Shown here: positions 7,217 through 15,298 of the stretch, in pieces | Position numbering within the stretch: the stretch's first letter is position 1 | Layout of the letters: every line of letters begins with the position of its first letter | Assembly: GCA_035566895.1 (NCBI GenBank) | Contig: DATMQA010000213.1 | Location: 1-64,000, forward strand | Direction of reading: 5' to 3' | Length of the DNA stretch: 64,000 nucleotides | Source: DATMQA01 sp035566895 | GTDB lineage: Bacteria; Verrucomicrobiota; Verrucomicrobiia; Limisphaerales; UBA8199 | Program-made: the position numbers and the translations under genes | The notes under the pieces: model-generated | The model's database searches: none | Told to the model about the DNA's origin: nothing | What the model saw: the letters and a program-made list of their open reading frames with translations, nothing else

Positions 7217-7328
7217 TGTGGGTAATGACAAGGCCTTTAGGCTGCAGAAACGGACAAATGCAATCCATAATTCGTCAATTCTGCAGCCTGACCACCTGCG
7301 TCCAAAGATGTGGGTAATGACAAGGCCT
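7217..7328. repeat. 20-bp direct repeat pair with internal inverted repeat
   Basis: TGTGGGTAATGACAAGGCCT at 7217-7236 and again at 7309-7328. Between them AGGCTGCAGAA (7239-7249) and TTCTGCAGCCT (7279-7289) form an 11-bp perfect inverted repeat. The arrangement looks like a small non-autonomous element or its footprint. Confidence 0.6.
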
Positions 7329-7425
7329 AAACTTCGGAAAGCTTCAAATTTCAAAGCGGGCGCTCCGGGGGCCGATGCGCAGCATTGACTGGCGCCTCCT
7401 TACGTCGTCTCTTACAGACTCGGCA

Positions 7426-8859
7426 ATGTCTCAGAACGTCTCCTACGATGCGGTAATCGTTGGGTCGGGTCCCAACGGGCTTGCCGCGGCTATCCGGCTG
7501 GCGCAGGAACGTTTGTCGGTGCTCGTCGTCGAGGCGCAAAATAGCGTCGGAGGTGGGATGCGCTCAGCCGAGCTGACGTTGCCCGGCTTTGTCCACGATG
7601 TCTGCTCCGCGATTCACCCGCTCGGTCTCGGCTCGCCATTTTTCCGGCAGCTTCCTCTCGAACACTACGGCTTGAAATGGATTCAGCCCGAGTTCCCCCT
7701 GGCCCACCCGTTGCCGGACGGAAACGCCGCCCTCCTGCAGCGCTCGGTTTCAGCCACAGCCGAGGCGCTGGGAAAAGATCGGCCGGCTTACGAACGTTTG
7801 ATGGTCCCATTGGTCTCTCACTGGCAGACCCTGGCAGCGGAATTCCTGCAGCCGCTGCTCCATCTCCCGCGCCATCCGGTTCAGCTCGCCCGGTTTGGGT
7901 GGCACGCCTCGCGTTCCGCCGCCGGCCTGGCGAAGAGCTGTTTCCAGGAAGCGCCTGCCCGCGCCCTGTTCGCCGGGTTAGCCGGACATTCCTTTTTGCG
8001 CCTGGAGCAGCCTCCCTCCGCGGCGTTCGGCCTGGTGCTTGGCATGTTGGGGCATGCGGTCGGCTGGCCTTTGCCGCGAGGCGGCTCGCAGCATCTCGCC
8101 GATGCGCTGGCCGCGCATTTGCGTTCCCTGGGCGGTGAAATTGCCCTGAACTCGCCCGTCGAGAATATCGCCCAGTTGCCGTTGGCGCGCGCCCTTCTTC
8201 TCGATGTCACCCCACGCCAGTTGCTGCGCCTCGCCGGTCAGAAGCTTCCGCCCTCTTACGCTCGCCGGTTGGAGAAATATCGCTACGGACCGGGCGTCTT
8301 TAAACTGGATTACGCACTGAGCGCGCCGATTCCCTGGCAGGCGCCGGCCTGCGCCCGCGCCGGCACGGTCCACTTTGGCGGCACGATCGAGGAAATCGCC
8401 GCGTCCGAACGGCAAACCGCCGAAGGTCAACCGCCCGAGAAACCGTTCATCCTCTTAGCCCAGCCGAGCCTGTTTGACCCGACGCGCGCTCCTGCAGGGA
8501 AGCATACGGCCTGGGCCTATTGCCACGTTCCAAACGGTTCCTCGTTCGATATGACCGAGCGAATGGAAAAGCAAATCGAGCGCTTTGCGCCGGGATTTCG
8601 CGACTGCATCCTGGCCCGGCACACGATGAACTGCGCGGACATGGAGCGCAGAAATGCCAACCTCATCGGCGGCGACATCAATGGCGGCGCGGCCTCTCTC
8701 TGGCAACTGCTGGCGCGCCCGGTCTTGAGCCCGACGCCCTATCGCTCGCCGGTCCCCGGGCTCTACCTTTGCTCCTCTTCGACCCCGCCGGGGGGCGGGG
8801 TCCATGGGATGTGCGGATTCCACGCGGCCGAAGCCGCGCTGGCTGACTGTTTCCGATGA
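7426..8859 (+). CDS. FAD-dependent phytoene-dehydrogenase-like oxidoreductase
   Basis: 477 residues from the ATG at 7426; an upstream ATG at 7375 adds an unlikely 17 residues. The N-terminal dinucleotide-binding motif is VIVGSGPNGLAAAIRLAQ, followed by VVEAQNSVGGGMRS, the GG-doublet typical of the CrtI/amine-oxidase superfamily. The C-terminal end has the second FAD motif, GLYLCSSSTPPGGGVHGMCG, as in carotenoid desaturases. It is a cytosolic or peripheral membrane enzyme. No carotenoid genes flank it, so its substrate cannot be told from context. It is followed after 54 bases by a receiver-like gene on the same strand. Length and both FAD motifs are normal for the family. Confidence 0.9.
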   Translation: MSQNVSYDAVIVGSGPNGLAAAIRLAQERLSVLVVEAQNSVGGGMRSAELTLPGFVHDVCSAIHPLGLGSPFFRQLPLEHYGLKWIQPEFPLAHPLPDGNAALLQRSVSATAEALGKDRPAYERLMVPLVSHWQTLAAEFLQPLLHLPRHPVQLARFGWHASRSAAGLAKSCFQEAPARALFAGLAGHSFLRLEQPPSAAFGLVLGMLGHAVGWPLPRGGSQHLADALAAHLRSLGGEIALNSPVENIAQLPLARALLLDVTPRQLLRLAGQKLPPSYARRLEKYRYGPGVFKLDYALSAPIPWQAPACARAGTVHFGGTIEEIAASERQTAEGQPPEKPFILLAQPSLFDPTRAPAGKHTAWAYCHVPNGSSFDMTERMEKQIERFAPGFRDCILARHTMNCADMERRNANLIGGDINGGAASLWQLLARPVLSPTPYRSPVPGLYLCSSSTPPGGGVHGMCGFHAAEAALADCFR

Positions 8860-8913
8860 GTTTGGTGCCGGAAATCTTTTGCAATTTCTCCGCGACTCCT
8901 CCAAGCTCAAGCC

Positions 8914-9288
8914 ATGACGCAACCGCTCGCGCTGGTCCTCTATGAGCGCCTATTGCCGGGCAGCCAGCTCGTCAATCGCCTCCAGGACCTCAACTACCGC
9001 GTGCACACTCTCACCGATGCTTCCTCGCTGGTTGAGAGCGCCGAGCAAGCCAAACCTCTCCTGGTGGTGGCTGATTTGGAAGGCGCTCGCGACAAAGCCC
9101 TGGCCGCCTTCACCCGGCTCAAACAGAACCCCACTACGCGGCACCTGCCTATTATCGCTTTTAGTTCGGAGGACACGCCCGAGCTCAAGGCCGCCGCCCT
9201 TTCGGCCGGCGTGACTTTGCTCGTCGGGGAAGCGGCGATCGTGACTCATCTGCCCCAAATCCTCGAACAGGCTCTTCAGGTGGAATAA
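8914..9288 (+). CDS. Receiver-like (pseudo-REC) domain protein
   Basis: 124 residues with the alternating beta/alpha pattern of a CheY-type receiver: LALVLYERLLPGSQLVNRL, then LLVVADLEG with an Asp at the usual phospho-acceptor place, then PIIAFSSEDT and the final helix. The N-terminal acidic pair that binds Mg2+ is missing, and the conserved Lys after beta-5 is replaced (LLVGEAAI), so phosphorylation in the usual way is doubtful. It follows the oxidoreductase by 54 bases and has no kinase next to it. Confidence 0.75.
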   Translation: MTQPLALVLYERLLPGSQLVNRLQDLNYRVHTLTDASSLVESAEQAKPLLVVADLEGARDKALAAFTRLKQNPTTRHLPIIAFSSEDTPELKAAALSAGVTLLVGEAAIVTHLPQILEQALQVE

Positions 9289-9381
9289 CCCGGAACCCAT
9301 CTGGCACGTCCCCTACACGGGGATGCCGGCCGCGCACTTTCAGGGGCCGCGCGAAAGTCGTTCAAAGTCGTTCAAAAACCC

Positions 9382-9410
9382 TTGACCTCCCCATATCCAA
9401 CCCTTATGAT
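9382..9410 (+). promoter_or_regulatory. Sigma-70-like promoter of the cold-shock gene
   Basis: -35 TTGACC (9382-9387), an exact 17-base spacer, -10 TATGAT (9405-9410). The predicted start near 9417 leaves an unusually long leader of about 114 bases before the coding region, as is normal for cold-shock genes. Confidence 0.7.
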
Positions 9411-9530
9411 GCGCGCGGATTTAAGGCAGTATGCAGTTCCAAAGCTGATAGCGGAGAGGCCCTGAAGCGCCGGCGTTCCTCCGTATTTGTTGCTGCCACG
9501 CGCCCTCTAAATCCTTCAGGAGAGACGGCT

Positions 9531-9740
9531 ATGGCTAAAGGAAAAGTTAAATGGTGGGACAATAAGAAGGGCTTGGGCTTTATTGCCCAGGACGGGGGCC
9601 AGGATGTCTTTGTTCATCACACAGCGATCCTCGGGGACGGCTTCAAAACATTGCGGGAGGGCGAAGAAGTCGTCTTTGAAATCGTGAACAGCGACAAAGG
9701 CCCTAAAGCCGAACAGGTCCAGCGTCCCCGTGCCTTATAA
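9531..9740 (+). CDS. Cold-shock domain protein (CspA family)
   Basis: 69 residues, a single OB-fold cold-shock domain and the usual family length. RNP1 appears as KGLGFIAQ and RNP2 as DVFVHHTAI; the first strand is GKVKWWDNKKG. These proteins bind single-stranded RNA/DNA and act as RNA chaperones in the cytoplasm. A Shine-Dalgarno AGGAGAG lies just upstream of the ATG. The long 5' leader (about 114 bases from the predicted start site) probably allows temperature-dependent folding and translation, as for cspA. Monocistronic. Confidence 0.95.
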   Translation: MAKGKVKWWDNKKGLGFIAQDGGQDVFVHHTAILGDGFKTLREGEEVVFEIVNSDKGPKAEQVQRPRAL

Positions 9741-9837
9741 AATCGGTCCGGGAGCAGGGCCCATTCCGGCAGCGCGGATTTTTATCCGGCAGCCGTTGGG
9801 TTTGCTGGCGTCAACCTGCGCGTCAGGCACTGCTAAT

Positions 9838-10635
9838 TTAAGGCCTTTTCACGCTCGTCCGCGCCTTTAACCAGTCGAAGTCCGTCGGCGGCGAAGCCGC
9901 AAAGCTATTGATGCGCGCCCCGCGAACCGGGCGCACGGTCCCACCCACGAGCCAGTGGTGCGGCTCGACGTGTCCATCGACAAAGGAGAAATTCGCCCCG
10001 CCATTATGGTAAGACCCGGGGACATTGCCCCACATATAATCCTCCAGCCGATTGACAAAGAAACCGTCGTTGAGGGTGTCCGCCTGTTCGTCCAGGAAAA
10101 CGAAAATATCCGAAGGCTTGGGAACCTCCGCTTTTTTGTAGAACTGGACGTAAAGAGGGTTAAAGCGGTTGGTTAATTCCCCGGGGTTACCCACCATCGC
10201 GTTCATGGACATGCTGCGGATATGCTGGCCATTGGGCGCCGGCACGCGGTCCGACGGGCATTTGTAAATCTGCGTGGCGCGGTTCGCAAACGGGCCAAGC
10301 TTGGAGTCCGTCAGATAAACCAGGTTCGTATTGTCGTCGCTGGCCAGCCAATCCTGGACGTTATTGGCCCAGGTCTGCCGGCGGGCCAGAGTCTCGGGCA
10401 CCCCATGATTATTGACCAGCAATTCGACGTTCTCATCGGCATAGATCAACCAGGCAAGGGATAACTGCCGCAGGTTGTTGGAGCAGGTCATCGATTCAGC
10501 CCGCCCTTTTGATTTGTTCAAGGCCGGCAGCAGCAACGCCGCCAGAATGGCGATAATAGCAATTACCACCAGCAGTTCGATCAGCGTAAATGCTCGCGAG
10601 CGCGCGCGCGAACCGGTTGGCATGGACCATTCCAT
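9838..10635 (-). CDS. Type II secretion/prepilin-like protein with H-X9-DG motif
   Basis: 265 residues from the ATG at 10635-10633 (alternatives at 10674 and 10623). A short basic leader is followed by the prepilin cleavage/methylation motif RAFTLIELLVVIAIIAILAA. The mature part has paired cysteines (MTCSNNLRQL, YKCPSDR) and FSFVDGHVEPHHW, the H-X9-DG-type C-terminal signature of the large pseudopilin families of Planctomycetes and Verrucomicrobia. It is processed by a prepilin peptidase and sits in the inner membrane or periplasm. No secretion apparatus genes are adjacent. Confidence 0.9.
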   Translation of the reverse strand: MEWSMPTGSRARSRAFTLIELLVVIAIIAILAALLLPALNKSKGRAESMTCSNNLRQLSLAWLIYADENVELLVNNHGVPETLARRQTWANNVQDWLASDDNTNLVYLTDSKLGPFANRATQIYKCPSDRVPAPNGQHIRSMSMNAMVGNPGELTNRFNPLYVQFYKKAEVPKPSDIFVFLDEQADTLNDGFFVNRLEDYMWGNVPGSYHNGGANFSFVDGHVEPHHWLVGGTVRPVRGARINSFAASPPTDFDWLKARTSVKRP

Positions 10636-10687
10636 CACAGGAAAAGAGCGTAACCCAAAGCTCCAACGAGGCAAAGATGCATTGCCT

Positions 10688-11104
10688 CTATCTGGCGCGC
10701 AGCAGCAGCACCGGCACCCGAATGTTGTGCTGAACCCGGCTGGCGGTGGTGCCCAGAAAAAGATCGGCTAGAAAACGGTGGCCGTGCGTGCTCATCGCCA
10801 CCAAATCACATCCCTTCTGCTCCACCCACCTCACGATTTCTTTGACCGGCTCCCCGTACGCCAACTGGGCTTCGGCGGGAATGCCCGCGGCTTGGAACTC
10901 GGCCCGGACCCGGCTCAGGTACGCGGTGTCCTCGACAATCTCCGGGCTGACGGCATCCGGCCCATAGGTTCGCGCCGCCCAGCCATCGGCTACGTGAAGC
11001 AACACCACCCGGCTGTGCGCGAGTTGGGCGAGTTCTTTAACGTGCCCAATAATGGCACGGTCGGTCGGGGTGCCGTCCAACGTTACTAAAATCGTTTTGT
11101 ACAT
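10688..11104 (-). CDS. Universal stress protein (UspA family)
   Basis: 138 residues, a single Usp domain of normal size. It begins MYKTILVTLDGTPTDRAI, with the conserved Asp near the N-terminus, and ends with a long ATP-binding-like loop, STHGHRFLADLFLGTTASRV, leading into VPVLLLRAR. Family members are cytosolic dimers induced by stress. It lies 130 bases downstream of the mntH gene on the same strand and could be co-transcribed with it. Confidence 0.9.
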   Translation of the reverse strand: MYKTILVTLDGTPTDRAIIGHVKELAQLAHSRVVLLHVADGWAARTYGPDAVSPEIVEDTAYLSRVRAEFQAAGIPAEAQLAYGEPVKEIVRWVEQKGCDLVAMSTHGHRFLADLFLGTTASRVQHNIRVPVLLLRAR

Positions 11105-11233
11105 CGCATCGGGCTGGTTTTTCGGTCGCCGGGTTCACGGGCTGTCGCGCCGGGGTGTGCGGCGGCCCCTGATAACCCCGACAACAGAATAGCTTGTTAA
11201 CGGCATTGAGCCTGGTTCCCGGCGTCTTGCCGC

Positions 11234-12682
11234 TTACCCGCCCCGGATGACATGCCAGGCCGATTTCAGCGAGTCGGGCAATCCGCAGATGTCCATGGCC
11301 GTAATCAACAGCGCGCTGCCCCAGCCGGCCGTCATGAGAAACCAGCCGTTTTTCCAGGTCCCCATCTTCTTGCGCGAGCTGGTAAAATGCAGCAGCGGAA
11401 ACATAGCGAATGGCAGTTGCAGGGCAAGCACCACCTGGCTTAAGGTCAGCAGATCGTTGACGCTGCTGTCGCCCCGAAGCCCGATGATCAGCACCGCCGG
11501 GATAATGGCGAGCGTGCGGGTAATCAGCCGCCGCAACCACGGCTTGATCCGCCAGTGCATGAAGCCTTCCATCACCACTTGCCCGGCCAGCGTTCCGGTA
11601 ATCGTGCTGCTCTGTCCGCTCGCCAGCAGGGCCACTACGAACAAAGTGCTCGCCACCGTGGTTCCCAGTAATGGCGCCAGCGTCAGGTAGGCAATCCGAA
11701 TCCAATCACTGTCGGGGCTGAAGGTCACGACCTGCCCGCCGGCCACCGTAACGCTGGTCTTGCCGTAAAAAACCAGCGCCGCCAGCACCAGGATGGCCGC
11801 GTTAACGAAGAAGGCGATGGTCAGCGCGGTGACCGAATCGATGGCATTGAAGCGAATCGCGCTGCGGATCGAGGCGGCATCCTTTTGGAAACTGCGGCTC
11901 TGGACCAGCGCCGAGTGCAGGTAGAGATTGTGCGGCATCACGGTCGCCCCGATCATCCCGATGGCCACGTAAATCATCCCGGCCTGGCGCAAGGTGGGAC
12001 TGACCAGCGCGCGCCCCATCTCCAGAAACGCGGGCTGAGTCTGCGGAAGAACAAAAATCTCGATCGAGTAGCAAACGCCAATGGTGGCCACCAGCAACAG
12101 CACCACCGCCTCAATCGTCCGCATCCCGAGGTTCTGCAGCCCCAGCAGCAGCAGAACATCCAACCCCGTGATGATCACCGCCCACAGCAGGGGAATGTGG
12201 AACATGAGGTTGAGGGCGACGGCGCTGCCCAGCACCTCGGCCAGGTCGCACGCCCCGATGGCGATTTCGCAAAACAGCCAGTTGGGCCACCGGGTCCAGC
12301 GCGGATACCAATCCCGGCAGCATTGGGCCAGGTCCTTTCCCGTGACCACTCCCAAGCGAGAGGAAATGACCTGCATAAAGATGGCCATCAGGCTGGCCAG
12401 GCCCACTACCCAGAGCAGCCCATATTTAAACTGCGCCCCACCTGCCAGGTCGGTCCCCCAGTTGCCCGGGTCCATATAACCGACGCTGACCAGAATCGCC
12501 GGTCCGACGAACGCCCGCCATTTCCGCCAGAAACCGGCTTGATGGTCCGGAACCGCGACCGTCCCGTGCACCCCCTCCAGGGACAAATGATTGCCGGGTG
12601 CAGGCGTTTCGGCCGCGGCCATCGCCCGCTCCGGGGAAGCGGGGAGCGGCGTGATCTCGGTTGGTGGATGGGGCCGGTGCAT
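11234..12682 (-). CDS. mntH: Nramp-family divalent metal (Mn2+) transporter
   Basis: 482 residues, about 11 transmembrane helices. The helix-1 metal-binding motif is GYMDPGNWGTD (D71, N74) and the helix-6 motif is MIGATVMPHNLYLHS; both are hallmarks of proton-coupled Mn2+/Fe2+ uptake by Nramp proteins. A hydrophilic N-terminal extension of about 50 residues precedes the first helix. The gene is divergent from a DtxR/MntR-type regulator. Its promoter, with -35 and -10 boxes, carries a 22-bp palindrome immediately upstream of the -35 box, so manganese-responsive control is likely. Confidence 0.93.
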   Translation of the reverse strand: MHRPHPPTEITPLPASPERAMAAAETPAPGNHLSLEGVHGTVAVPDHQAGFWRKWRAFVGPAILVSVGYMDPGNWGTDLAGGAQFKYGLLWVVGLASLMAIFMQVISSRLGVVTGKDLAQCCRDWYPRWTRWPNWLFCEIAIGACDLAEVLGSAVALNLMFHIPLLWAVIITGLDVLLLLGLQNLGMRTIEAVVLLLVATIGVCYSIEIFVLPQTQPAFLEMGRALVSPTLRQAGMIYVAIGMIGATVMPHNLYLHSALVQSRSFQKDAASIRSAIRFNAIDSVTALTIAFFVNAAILVLAALVFYGKTSVTVAGGQVVTFSPDSDWIRIAYLTLAPLLGTTVASTLFVVALLASGQSSTITGTLAGQVVMEGFMHWRIKPWLRRLITRTLAIIPAVLIIGLRGDSSVNDLLTLSQVVLALQLPFAMFPLLHFTSSRKKMGTWKNGWFLMTAGWGSALLITAMDICGLPDSLKSAWHVIRGG

Positions 12683-12722
12683 GGAGCAGCCTAAACGCTT
12701 AATTTCGACATTCGCTTCTGTC

Positions 12723-12750
12723 TATATACACCACCCAAAGTTTATGTCAA
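12723..12750 (-). promoter_or_regulatory. mntH promoter
   Basis: Read on the minus strand: -35 TTGACA (12750-12745), 16-base spacer, -10 TATATA (12728-12723). The start codon of mntH is about 40 bases downstream. Confidence 0.65.
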
Positions 12751-12754
12751 AAAT

Positions 12755-12776
12755 AATGTTTTAAGTATAAAACATT
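12755..12776. promoter_or_regulatory. Palindromic operator between mntH and mntR
   Basis: AATGTTTTA-AGTA-TAAAACATT: perfect 9-base arms around a 4-base spacer. It sits 4 bases upstream of the mntH -35 box and about 50 bases before the mntR start, in an AT-rich island. Size and position fit a DtxR/MntR-type dimer site. Confidence 0.7.
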
Positions 12777-12825
12777 TGTTCGAGAAAGTCTGGCCATCCT
12801 GCCCCCGCTCTGCTAGGTAAGCCCC

Positions 12826-13278
12826 GTGAAAGCGAAGCGCCGCAACCCGAGCCGGTCCACCCAGGCCCGTTCTGAGTCCACCGAAGACCACCTCGAACGA
12901 ATTCAGGAGCTGGTGGACCAAAAAGGCTACGCCCGCGTGGCCGATATCGCGGCCTCGCTCCGTCTCAGCCGCTCGGCGGTCTCCAACATGGTGCGCCGCC
13001 TCGCCGTGCGCGGTTTCGTCAATTACGAAAAGTACCGGGGCTTCACCCTGACGCCGGAAGGCCGCGCCGTCGCCACGCATATCAAGGTGCGCCATGAAAC
13101 CTTGGCGGATCTGCTCCACCTGCTCGGGCTCAGCCCTGAAACCGTGGAGCAGGAAGTCGAGGTCATCGAGCATCATCTCAAGCCGGACACCCTGCGGGTT
13201 TTCTCCAATCTGGTGCGTTTCTGGCAAAGCCATCCCGACGAGCTCCACAGCTTCCTCGATTACAGCCGGCGGAAGTGA
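12826..13278 (+). CDS. mntR: DtxR/MntR-family metal-dependent transcriptional regulator
   Basis: 150 residues, starting at GTG. After a basic 18-residue tail, the winged helix-turn-helix runs from about residue 21 to 85 (EDHLERIQEL, then RVADIAASLRLSRSAVSNMV, and the wing YEKYRGFTLTPEGR). The dimerisation domain follows, with metal-ligand-like residues in VRHETLADLLHLLG and EVEVIEHHLKP. There is no SH3-like C-terminal domain, so this is the short MntR type rather than DtxR/IdeR. Divergent to mntH with a shared operator; the expected role is Mn2+-dependent repression of mntH. Confidence 0.9.
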   Translation: MKAKRRNPSRSTQARSESTEDHLERIQELVDQKGYARVADIAASLRLSRSAVSNMVRRLAVRGFVNYEKYRGFTLTPEGRAVATHIKVRHETLADLLHLLGLSPETVEQEVEVIEHHLKPDTLRVFSNLVRFWQSHPDELHSFLDYSRRK

Positions 13279-13504
13279 CGGCCGGCTTGCGCCGAGTGGG
13301 GATTTGCCCATCTCCAACCAGCCAGCCAATGGCTTGGCACCTGCTTAACCATGTCTGAAAACTGATGGCTATGCTCGCAAACCGCCGCACCGGCCCGGTC
13401 TTCCTGTGCAGGAAGGCCCGCTCACCTGTCCCACGAACCGACAGGAGTTGGTTGATTGCTGGACATGGCTTGCGGCCAGTGGTCCATGACGGCAGGAGTT
13501 TAAC

Positions 13505-15082
13505 ATGACCTTTCCCCCCATTTATAGCCTGGTGCTTAGCTTTTTTCCGTGCCTCATTCCGCCTTATGCCTTGCGGTTGAGCCGGGTTTTCGGCACGAGA
13601 CGGGTTGGGTGGGTGGTTTTCTCGGTGTTTTCGGTATTGGCTGTCCTGCAGGTGGTCCGGGCGTGGCAACCCTTCGGGCTCGGACTCGACGCCGGACTAA
13701 CGCTGGACTTGTTGAATTTCCTGGTGCCGGTCCTCCTGCTCATCAGCATGATACACATCGAGATGCTGTTTAAGGAACGGCTGCGCGTTGAGCAGGAAGA
13801 AAAAAGGTTGCGAGACCGGTTGGAATTCGAGGTGCAGGAGCGCACGGCAGACCTGGACCGCGCCAATGACGCGCTGCAAACAGAGATTTCGCTGCGTAAG
13901 CAAGGCGAACAGGAATTGAGAAAATCCAAGGAGCAATACCGGTTTCTTTTCGACGAGAACCCGCAGCCGATGTGGATCTATGACCTCGAATCCTTGCGCC
14001 TGCTGGCCTTTAATAGCGCCACCTTGCGCCATTACGGCTTTTCCCGCACGGAGTTCAGGGACAAAAGCATAAAAGACCTGTGCCTGCCGTCTGACATGGA
14101 CGTGGTGGTCGCCGATTCAGCCAAGCCCAGCCCCGAAGTCCAGCGCCGCGGCCTGTGGCGTCATTGCAAAAAAGACGGCAGCCTCATCGAAGTGGAGATT
14201 ACGGCTTTGGACCTGAGCTATGCCGGCTGCGCAGCCAGGCTCATTCTTGCCCATGACGTGACCGCCCAACGGCAGCTTCAAAAACAGTTGCTGCAAGCCC
14301 AAAAAATGGAGGTGACCGCTCAATTGGCAGGCGGAGTCGCCGACCGATTTAACCGATTGATAGACGTTATCGAGGGAGAGGCCAATTCGCTGGTTCAATA
14401 TTGCCAGGACCCGCAGGCCGCCGAACCCCTCAAGCGCATCGCCGCCACGGCGGGCTGCACCGCCGGCTTGACGCGCCAATTGCTGGCGCTGGTGGGCCGG
14501 CACCCGATGCAGTTCCAGGCCCTGGATTTGAATGAACTGATCGAGACCCAGATCCCGAAAGTGGCCCGCCTGCTCGGCCAGAAGATTCTTCTCGAGAAGA
14601 TGTGGTGGACGAATCCGCCTTCCATCATGGCCGATCCCGCGCTTGTCGAGCAAATCCTCCACATCCTGGTCCTCAACGCGCGGGATGCGATGCCCAATGG
14701 CGGCACCCTGGCGCTCAGCACCGCCGCCGTCCGCGTGGACGAAGCTCATGCGGAGCGGCACGAGGAAGCCCGGCCCGGCGCATTCGTCTGTCTGTCAGTG
14801 TCCGATACCGGTTGCGGCATGACCCCGGAGGTGCAGGCGCGCTTATTTGAACCGTTCTTCACTACCAAAGAAAGCGGCAAAGCCACTGGCCTTGGCCTGG
14901 CGAGCGTCCATGGACTTGTCAAACAGCATGGCGGCTGGCTGGAGGTCAGCACCCAGGCCGGCGCCGGCAGCCGATTCACGGTGTTTTTCCCCTGCGGCCC
15001 CTCGCCCGCCCCGGCCAAGAGGCTCGTTAGTGCGCCGGCCGCGACCGTGTCCGCGGTCGAAGACGAGGTCAGGAGTTTCTGA
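13505..15082 (+). CDS. PAS-domain sensor kinase with a degenerate H-box
   Basis: 525 residues. Two N-terminal membrane spans (about residues 5-20 and 38-85) are followed by a coiled coil, a PAS domain (about 140-255) and a C-terminal HATPase domain. The ATPase boxes are intact: N-box LNARDAM, G1 DTGCGM, F-box FEPFFTTK, G2 TGLGLAS. The H-box, normally QLAGGVAHDFNNLL in this family, reads QLAGGVADRFNRLI: the phospho-accepting His is gone. Ribosome-binding site GCAGGAG precedes the ATG. The protein may bind ATP and act as a regulator of another kinase. No cognate response regulator is adjacent. Confidence 0.85.
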   Translation: MTFPPIYSLVLSFFPCLIPPYALRLSRVFGTRRVGWVVFSVFSVLAVLQVVRAWQPFGLGLDAGLTLDLLNFLVPVLLLISMIHIEMLFKERLRVEQEEKRLRDRLEFEVQERTADLDRANDALQTEISLRKQGEQELRKSKEQYRFLFDENPQPMWIYDLESLRLLAFNSATLRHYGFSRTEFRDKSIKDLCLPSDMDVVVADSAKPSPEVQRRGLWRHCKKDGSLIEVEITALDLSYAGCAARLILAHDVTAQRQLQKQLLQAQKMEVTAQLAGGVADRFNRLIDVIEGEANSLVQYCQDPQAAEPLKRIAATAGCTAGLTRQLLALVGRHPMQFQALDLNELIETQIPKVARLLGQKILLEKMWWTNPPSIMADPALVEQILHILVLNARDAMPNGGTLALSTAAVRVDEAHAERHEEARPGAFVCLSVSDTGCGMTPEVQARLFEPFFTTKESGKATGLGLASVHGLVKQHGGWLEVSTQAGAGSRFTVFFPCGPSPAPAKRLVSAPAATVSAVEDEVRSF

Positions 15083-15298
15083 TTAATTTCGTTCGTTTGC
15101 GGTTGCTTCCGCGCTCTGGTGCTTCGCTTTGAGTGAGAGCCGCTGCGCCGTCTCACCATACCTCGTTTCGGACCGGCGAACCCGCATTTTGACAAACTGC
15201 GTTCCGATGTTAGCCTGCTGCGTGGAGTTCCCAGGCTGCAAACGCGAGCCCAACCTGCCTCCGCAGGTCTTGGGTTCTACAACCCATAGGAGACTTTT

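Larger units (their letters stand above)
6675..7425. other. Non-coding interval with nested palindromes
   Basis: No credible gene. Holds a GATGGATTGATGG-type repeat (6755-6790), an alternating GC run near 6807, a large nested inverted repeat (6988-7174), and a direct-repeat pair (7217-7236 and 7309-7328). Confidence 0.6.

Noticed and set aside
13381..13504. Possible cyclic-di-GMP or other riboswitch upstream of the sensor kinase
   Set aside because: Hairpins such as CCTGTCCCACGAACCGACAGG are present but the conserved core of known riboswitches is not.
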